This document shows, in pieces, positions 59,648-64,000 of a stretch of 64,000 nt of DNA (its first letter is position 1; every line of letters begins with the position of its first letter). Where the stretch lies: the NCBI RefSeq assembly GCF_900114915.1, contig NZ_FOUS01000001.1:496001-560000 (forward strand), given 5' to 3'. This DNA comes from Bradyrhizobium sp. Rc3b. GTDB taxonomy: Bacteria; Pseudomonadota; Alphaproteobacteria; Rhizobiales; Xanthobacteraceae. The notes under the pieces were generated by a model. That model worked only from the letters and a program-made list of their open reading frames with translations. It searched no databases and was not told where the DNA came from. Position numbers and translations under genes: made by a program.

Positions 59648-61006
59648 TCACTCCGCCGCCGTCAGCCGGTGCACGTTGTCCGCGATCTCCTTCGGCACCG
59701 GTGCGGCCCAAGGTGCGCCGCGGCGGCGCTTGACGTCGACCTCCATCCAGTAGAGCTCCCACCCCTGGGTCGGCCCGATGCCGTCCATGGTGGCCGGTCC
59801 CTGGATGCTGCGTGCTCTGCTCTCGTCGAGAAACAGCATCGGCTTCTCGCCGCCGGAGACCTTCTCGATCTCCTGTCGCAGCAGGCGGCGATATTGCACG
59901 ATCGCCTTGTCGCTCGAGCCGAGATGCTCCTTGGTGCGATCCTGAATCGCGCCCATCGATTCCACCGCCCATTGGTCGTGGACGTTGATGTCGGTGCCCA
60001 TGCCGGTATAGGTCGCGGTCTGCTGCTCGTGCGGATCGAAACCGTAATCGTTGCTACGGTTCTTGCGCGAGACGTAGTCGGGCAGCTCATAGAGCTCGAG
60101 CCGCTGGTCGCGCATCTTCTGCTTGTCGACCGGATTCGAATAGCTGGTGAAGATCGCGTACCAGTAGCAGTTTTCGTCGTCGACCGGCACGTGCCACTGC
60201 GTGATTGTCATCTCGGTGCTCATGGGGATGACGAAGCCGTGCGGGAACAGCTGGTTGGTGACGCGCACATGGGTGCGCTCCTCGTCGATCTCGCGCAGCG
60301 CGATCAGCCGCAGGCCATATTCGGTGTGCTCGACATTGATGATCGGGCGGTCGTATTCGCGCAGGATTTTCGTCATCGGCAGGTCAGACCCGGCAGATGC
60401 GCCGCGGAACTGCTTGCCGTAGGCGGTCGAGGTGTCCTCGTCCTCGAAGAAGCGATGCAGGTAGGAGGCGTGCGCGGGATCGATGCCGACTTCGAGCGCC
60501 TGCAGCCAGTTGCAGGCCATGTGGCCCTTGAACGCAAAGGTGTGGGTATCAGGGGCGACGAAACAGTCGAGCTCCGGAAAAGCCGGCGGCTCACCCTCGC
60601 CGAGATAGGCCCAGAGGATGCCGCTCTTCTTCACCACGGGATAGGAGCGCTGGCGGATGTTCTGGCAGAGCTTTGAGTCCTTCGGCTCTGCCGGCGTCTC
60701 GATGCACTGGCCGGTCGCGTCGAACAGCCAGCCATGGAAGGCGCAGCGCAGGCCGCCGTGCTCGAGCCGTCCGAACGCGAGGTCGGCGCCGCGATGGGCG
60801 CAGTGGCGGTCGATCAGGCCGTAGCGTCCGGTCTCGTCGCGAAACAGCACCAGGTTCTCGCCGAGCAGCTTGATGGGACGGATCGGCCGCTCGCCCTCCA
60901 GCTCATCCACCAGCGCCGCCGGCTGCCAATAGCTCCGCATCAGCTTTCCGCAGGGGTCCTTCGGACCGGTGCGGGTGATCAGGTCGTTCTGCTCCTGGCT
61001 CATCAT
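59648..61006 (-). CDS. Rieske-type aromatic ring-hydroxylating oxygenase, large subunit
   Basis: This 452-residue protein has a Rieske domain at about residues 30-130 with the cluster ligands in DRHCAHRG and CAFHGW, and a catalytic domain with the mononuclear-iron motif GIDPAHASYLHRFFED. It resembles the phthalate-4,5-dioxygenase/vanillate-demethylase type, which works without a small subunit and needs a separate reductase; no reductase is adjacent. It is divergent from an IclR regulator and upstream of a glutamine-synthetase-like gene. The substrate is unknown. Confidence 0.9.
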   Translation of the reverse strand: MMSQEQNDLITRTGPKDPCGKLMRSYWQPAALVDELEGERPIRPIKLLGENLVLFRDETGRYGLIDRHCAHRGADLAFGRLEHGGLRCAFHGWLFDATGQCIETPAEPKDSKLCQNIRQRSYPVVKKSGILWAYLGEGEPPAFPELDCFVAPDTHTFAFKGHMACNWLQALEVGIDPAHASYLHRFFEDEDTSTAYGKQFRGASAGSDLPMTKILREYDRPIINVEHTEYGLRLIALREIDEERTHVRVTNQLFPHGFVIPMSTEMTITQWHVPVDDENCYWYAIFTSYSNPVDKQKMRDQRLELYELPDYVSRKNRSNDYGFDPHEQQTATYTGMGTDINVHDQWAVESMGAIQDRTKEHLGSSDKAIVQYRRLLRQEIEKVSGGEKPMLFLDESRARSIQGPATMDGIGPTQGWELYWMEVDVKRRRGAPWAAPVPKEIADNVHRLTAAE

Positions 61007-61038
61007 GGCAGTAGCATCCCTTTGTGGAGTGGCGTTTG

Positions 61039-61063
61039 TTCGCCTATTGAACGAATGGGCGAA
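61039..61063. promoter_or_regulatory. Inverted repeats in the IclR/Rieske divergent promoter
   Basis: TTCGCC and GGCGAA form an inverted repeat with a 13-bp centre. GTTC and GAAC form a second one offset within it (61038-61052). This suits an IclR-family operator for both genes. Confidence 0.5.
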
Positions 61064-61117
61064 TTATGACATGCCTTGGGGCAGCAGCAAGCACTATTTT
61101 GCAGGATTGTCCCGGAC

Positions 61118-61903
61118 ATGCCCAAGCTGAAGCGCAGTGAGAGCGACGAGCGCGCGACGGATTTTGTCGAGGCGCTCGATCGTGGCCTGCGCCTGCTGCA
61201 ATGCTTCGGCACGACGGCAGGCCCGATGACGCTGAGCGATCTCGCCCGCGCCGCGGACCTGCCGCGCGCGACCGCCCGGCGCATGCTGTTCACGCTGCAG
61301 CGCGGCGGTTTTGTCAGCGGCGATGGCAAGCTGTTCTCGCTCACGCCGCACGTGCTGACGCTGGCGGCATCTTACTTGCGTTCCAATCAGCTCGTTGCGG
61401 TGCTCCAACCCGTGCTCGATCGCGTTGCGACCGCGGCGAACGAAATCTCCTCGCTCGCGGTGCTCGACGGTGATGACGTCGTGTTCATTGCCCGAGGCAG
61501 CCCGGCGCGCGTTTTCTCGGGCGGGTTGGAGATCGGCTATCGGCTGCCTTCGTTCTGCACCTCGGTCGGCCGCGCCATGCTCGGCCAGCTCGACGATGCC
61601 GACCTTGCCGCACGCCTGAAGGCGATGATGCGCGGGGCGCTGACGCCGCAGACGCAGACCGACCCGAAGGCGCTGCTCGCGCGCATCGCCGCCGATCGCA
61701 CGCAAGGCTATTCACTGGTCGACCGCGAGGCCGAGCCGCATTTCCGCTCGATCTCGGTTCCGGTGCGCCGCTACGACGACGTGATCGTCGCCGCCATCAA
61801 CATGGGAGCCCATGTCGACCGCGTGCCGGCGCAGGAATTGATCGACCGGTTCCTGCCGCTGTTGCGGGAAGGCGCGGACTCCGTGCGTTCGCAACTGCTC
61901 TAG
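61118..61903 (+). CDS. IclR-family regulator
   Basis: This 261-residue protein has an IclR winged helix at about residues 15-75 (ALDRGLRLLQCFG, LSDLARAADLPRATARRMLF) and an effector domain at about 95-255 (LPSFCTSVGRAMLGQL, SISVPVRRYDDVIVAAINMG). It resembles the PcaR/PobR branch that responds to aromatic acids. The ATG at 61118 gives the standard N-terminus. It is divergent from the Rieske oxygenase gene and probably controls it. Confidence 0.92.
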   Translation: MPKLKRSESDERATDFVEALDRGLRLLQCFGTTAGPMTLSDLARAADLPRATARRMLFTLQRGGFVSGDGKLFSLTPHVLTLAASYLRSNQLVAVLQPVLDRVATAANEISSLAVLDGDDVVFIARGSPARVFSGGLEIGYRLPSFCTSVGRAMLGQLDDADLAARLKAMMRGALTPQTQTDPKALLARIAADRTQGYSLVDREAEPHFRSISVPVRRYDDVIVAAINMGAHVDRVPAQELIDRFLPLLREGADSVRSQLL

Positions 61904-61904
61904 C

Positions 61905-61981
61905 TGTAGTCCGGGCGAGCGTCGCGATACCCCGGGAAGCATCGCAAGGCCCCGGATGTCGCTTCGCTGATCCGGGCTACA
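61905..61981. repeat. Dispersed inverted repeat, family F
   Basis: TGTAGTCCGGGCGAGC is mirrored by GCTGATCCGGGCTACA, with inner CCCCGGG and CCCCGGATGTCGC. It follows the IclR gene and may terminate it. Confidence 0.7.
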
Positions 61982-62022
61982 GGACTATAATGCCCGCAAC
62001 GCAAGAACCCAGGGAGCACGCC

Positions 62023-62355
62023 ATGCAACACACCATGGTTCCCAGTGATCGCGTCGAACACGTCGCCGTCTATGGGTGTGACGGCACGAAGCTCGGCACG
62101 ATCGAGCGATTGATGCTCGACAAGGTCAGTGGAACGGTCGCTTACGCGGTGGTCAAGACCGGCAGGCTGCTCGGGACACATCATCATTATCCCGTGCAGT
62201 GGAGCGCGTTGAAATATGATCCGGGACGCCAGGCCTTCCAGGCCGACCTGACGCCGGAGCAATTGAGTAGCGGTCCCTGCGAATTCGATGGCGATGAGTT
62301 CGACTGGGGCGATCGCTCGCGGCCGTACCAGCATCCGAACTACTGGTCGATCTAG
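62023..62355 (+). CDS. PRC-barrel domain protein
   Basis: This 110-residue protein has a PRC-barrel domain at about residues 5-75 (VEHVAVYGCDGTKLGTIERL, MLDKVSGTVAYAVV, HHYPVQWSALKYD). PRC-barrel proteins of this size are common in rhizobia and many are of unknown function. AGGGAG lies about 8 bp before ATG 62023, which favours it over ATG 61990. It appears to stand alone. Confidence 0.82.
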   Translation: MQHTMVPSDRVEHVAVYGCDGTKLGTIERLMLDKVSGTVAYAVVKTGRLLGTHHHYPVQWSALKYDPGRQAFQADLTPEQLSSGPCEFDGDEFDWGDRSRPYQHPNYWSI

Positions 62356-62445
62356 CCAGCAAGACGGCCCGGCCGCCCGCATTCCCGGCGCGGACGCGGC
62401 TGGGCTCGAGCCGCGGCCGCCGAGCAGTCGCTGACGTGAGTCCAC

Positions 62446-62880
62446 CTATCCGGCGAGCGGCTGTTCGCCGACTTTGGGCCAATAGGTGCCAAAGCTCCAG
62501 AGGCCGCCCTCCGGATCGCGCGCGGCGAAATCGCGGCTGCCATAATCGGTCGTGTAGGGCTCCATCTCGATCTCTGCACCAGCGGCTTTCACCTTCGCAT
62601 AGAGCGCGTCGGGATCATCAACGGCCATGTAGACGGCATCCGTCCGCCGGCCGCCGATGTCGCCCACAACTTTGGCGTAGGCATCGTCGCGATGCGCGCC
62701 CAGCATGAGGATCGACGATCCGAACGCCAGCTCGGCGTGAACGACCGTGCCCTCGTTGCGGTACACCACGCGTTCGGCGAAGCCGAGAACGTTCTTCAGC
62801 CAGGCGATCATCGCCTCCGCATCCCTGCAGCGCATGGTGTGGTAGAGGCGCGGCGCTTCATAGCCGTTCGGCTGGTTCAT
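62446..62880 (-). CDS. VOC-family (glyoxalase-fold) protein
   Basis: This 144-residue protein has the paired beta-alpha-beta-beta-beta units of the VOC superfamily: RLYHTMRCRDAEAMIAWLKN at the start and AVYMAVDDPDALYAKVKAAG in the second unit, ending FAARDPEGGLWSFGTYWP. Substrate is unknown; many such proteins bind a metal and a small molecule or drug. It lies downstream of an AraC regulator on the same strand across 140 bp. Confidence 0.85.
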   Translation of the reverse strand: MNQPNGYEAPRLYHTMRCRDAEAMIAWLKNVLGFAERVVYRNEGTVVHAELAFGSSILMLGAHRDDAYAKVVGDIGGRRTDAVYMAVDDPDALYAKVKAAGAEIEMEPYTTDYGSRDFAARDPEGGLWSFGTYWPKVGEQPLAG

Positions 62881-63020
62881 GAAACTCTCCAGGTTCGGTA
62901 CGAGACGTTCGATGCAAGTGCTTGCAAGCTTGCTGCAGAGCTGACCCTAGTTCGGATCACGGCGGCTGGCTTGAACAAATGGGACTTGACCGTCTCGGGC
63001 CGTCTGGCCGCTGTTTGGCG

Positions 63021-63848
63021 CTAGCCCCCGCCGTCGCGCATCAGGCGGGGATCGACGACGTCGAGCCGCGCGGCCCATCCGGTCGGCGTCTCGCCGCTGA
63101 AGATCCGGAAATCGCGCGCGAGATGCGCCTGGTCGGCATAGCCGGCGTCCGCGGCAATGGCCGCCCAGCCGCCCGTGCCGTCCGTCCGGGCCAGCGCGCA
63201 GGCTCGATGAAAGCGCAGCATCTGGGCCAGCGTCTTGGGCGCAACGCCGATCTCGTTGTGGAAGCGGCGCGTGAGATGCTTGCGGCTCCAGCCGATGTCG
63301 GAGGCGATGTCGGCGATCCTGACCGCGCCCGCGCCTCGCCAGAGCATCTCCAGGGCGAAAGCCACCGCAGGCGAGGGCTCGTGCACGGCGCGGCGACGCA
63401 CGAAGTCTTCCACGATCTCGAATCGCCGCTGCCAGCCGACCGCCTCGGCCACCCTGGCGCGGAGGTTCTCGCCATCCCGTCCCAGAATGTCGTCGAGGCC
63501 GACCATGCGCGCGGTCAGGTCGGGCACGGCGCCTCCGAAGAAGCGATACGCCCCGAGCGGCGTGAAATCGACCTGAACGCATTCGGCGCGGCCGTCGGAT
63601 TCGATCACGACCGGTCCGGGAAACAGACCCGCCGCGAAGCTCGGCTGCGCGTCGGCACGATCCGGTTGGTGTCCGAGCGCAATGCGGAAGGGCGTTCCCA
63701 AATTCACCAGCAGCGGCAGCGCGAGCGGCGCGGCGTGCCGGAAGGCGGAAAGGCCGAGGCCGCGCTCGCGATAGAACGAGATGCTCGAGATCAGCCGCGC
63801 AAGGCGCGGCGAGGCCGGTCGACGGATGACATCGGCAGGTGCGTCCAT
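63021..63848 (-). CDS. AraC-family regulator
   Basis: This 275-residue protein has an N-terminal cupin-like or DUF6597 region (about residues 15-140) and a C-terminal AraC helix-turn-helix (about 165-260: VRIADIASDIGWSRKHLTRR, AAIAADAGYADQAHLARDFR). It starts 6 bp after the stop of the partial gene at 63855-64000, so the two are probably co-transcribed. Confidence 0.88.
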   Translation of the reverse strand: MDAPADVIRRPASPRLARLISSISFYRERGLGLSAFRHAAPLALPLLVNLGTPFRIALGHQPDRADAQPSFAAGLFPGPVVIESDGRAECVQVDFTPLGAYRFFGGAVPDLTARMVGLDDILGRDGENLRARVAEAVGWQRRFEIVEDFVRRRAVHEPSPAVAFALEMLWRGAGAVRIADIASDIGWSRKHLTRRFHNEIGVAPKTLAQMLRFHRACALARTDGTGGWAAIAADAGYADQAHLARDFRIFSGETPTGWAARLDVVDPRLMRDGGG

Positions 63849-63854
63849 CGTGTG

Positions 63855-64000
63855 CTACCGCTCCGCCGCTTCGCGCTCCATGTCGCGGCCCGACAGATCC
63901 TCGCCCTGCATGTTGGCGTAGTCGCGCGCCATTTCGCGCATCAGGAATTTTGCGGGCACGTCGTGATAGGTGCCGCGGTCGTTGACATATTGCATGTAGG
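63855..64000 (-). CDS. C-terminal end of an unidentified protein (cut by window end)
   Basis: The last 48 residues are visible, including YVNDRGTYHDVPAKFLMREM and the hydrophilic, acidic end ending EREAAER. They are in frame from the window edge to a TAG stop and show normal codon use. I do not recognise the family from this part. The AraC regulator gene follows after 6 bp. Confidence 0.6.
   Translation of the reverse strand, partial: YMQYVNDRGTYHDVPAKFLMREMARDYANMQGEDLSGRDMEREAAER

Noticed and set aside
1..64000. tRNA genes, rRNA genes, insertion sequences or a phage region
   Set aside because: No tRNA-like cloverleaf, rRNA stretch, transposase, integrase or structural phage protein was recognised on either strand.

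Overview
The window is GC-rich, densely packed alphaproteobacterial chromosome, most likely from Bradyrhizobium or a close relative. The pointers are a bjaR/bjaI-type quorum-sensing pair, a CYP199A-type P450 with its ferredoxin (a family known from Rhodopseudomonas and Bradyrhizobium), many solute-binding-protein transporters, and families of palindromic intergenic repeats. No rRNA, tRNA, CRISPR array, transposase or phage gene was recognised. The genus is an inference, because no phylogenetic marker was tested.

Layout. 1-1961: two adjacent acyl-CoA dehydrogenases. 2169-3887: an amino-acid-type binding protein and an L,D-transpeptidase. 4247-6352: a tandem pair of paralogous membrane proteins. 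6399-7692: a thioredoxin-like protein and a CcdA-like thiol transporter. 8180-8791: an ECF sigma factor. 9225-14774: a four-gene signalling operon made of a TRAP-type binding protein, two histidine kinases and a response regulator. 14953-17489: an orphan UgpB-like binding protein and an unusual aminoglycoside-phosphotransferase-fold kinase. 17841-28623: a peptide-type ABC transporter followed by AtzG/AtzE/AtzH-like proteins, a GntR regulator and a convergent AtzF-like allophanate hydrolase, which together look like a ureide nitrogen-scavenging locus. 28817-35119: aromatic (lignin-monomer) genes, with a MarR regulator divergent from feruloyl-CoA synthase and a second MarR regulator divergent from CYP199A, its ferredoxin and a binding protein. 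35288-38023: type II NADH dehydrogenase and another binding protein. 38183-47786: a shikimate/quinate operon with LysR regulator, shikimate dehydrogenase, a complete branched-chain-type ABC transporter, a Gfo/Idh/MocA oxidoreductase and a QuiC-type 3-dehydroshikimate dehydratase. 48320-50353: a small protein, bjaR, bjaI and a 72-residue protein. 50651-53975: a second LivHMGF set without a binding protein. 54114-57396: an AraC regulator and a TonB-dependent receptor. 58081-61903: a glutamine-synthetase-like ligase, a Rieske oxygenase and a divergent IclR regulator. 62023-64000: a PRC-barrel protein, a VOC protein, an AraC regulator and the end of an unidentified gene.

The aromatic modules fit together. 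CYP199A demethylates para-methoxybenzoates, feruloyl-CoA synthase activates hydroxycinnamates, and the shikimate operon ends at protocatechuate, so all three could feed one ring-cleavage pathway encoded elsewhere.

The most unusual signal is repeat family A, a palindromic element of roughly 105-155 bp present about twelve times. Four copies lie in one ABC operon: one at each gene junction and one in frame inside the double ATPase, where it codes for the linker between the two nucleotide-binding domains. Another copy has been invaded by a second repeat family. Other points of interest are the orphan TRAP binding protein wired to two kinases, a 14-bp sequence repeated on both sides of the ECF sigma gene with a strong terminator beyond it, and a kinase-fold protein lacking the usual catalytic H-x-D.
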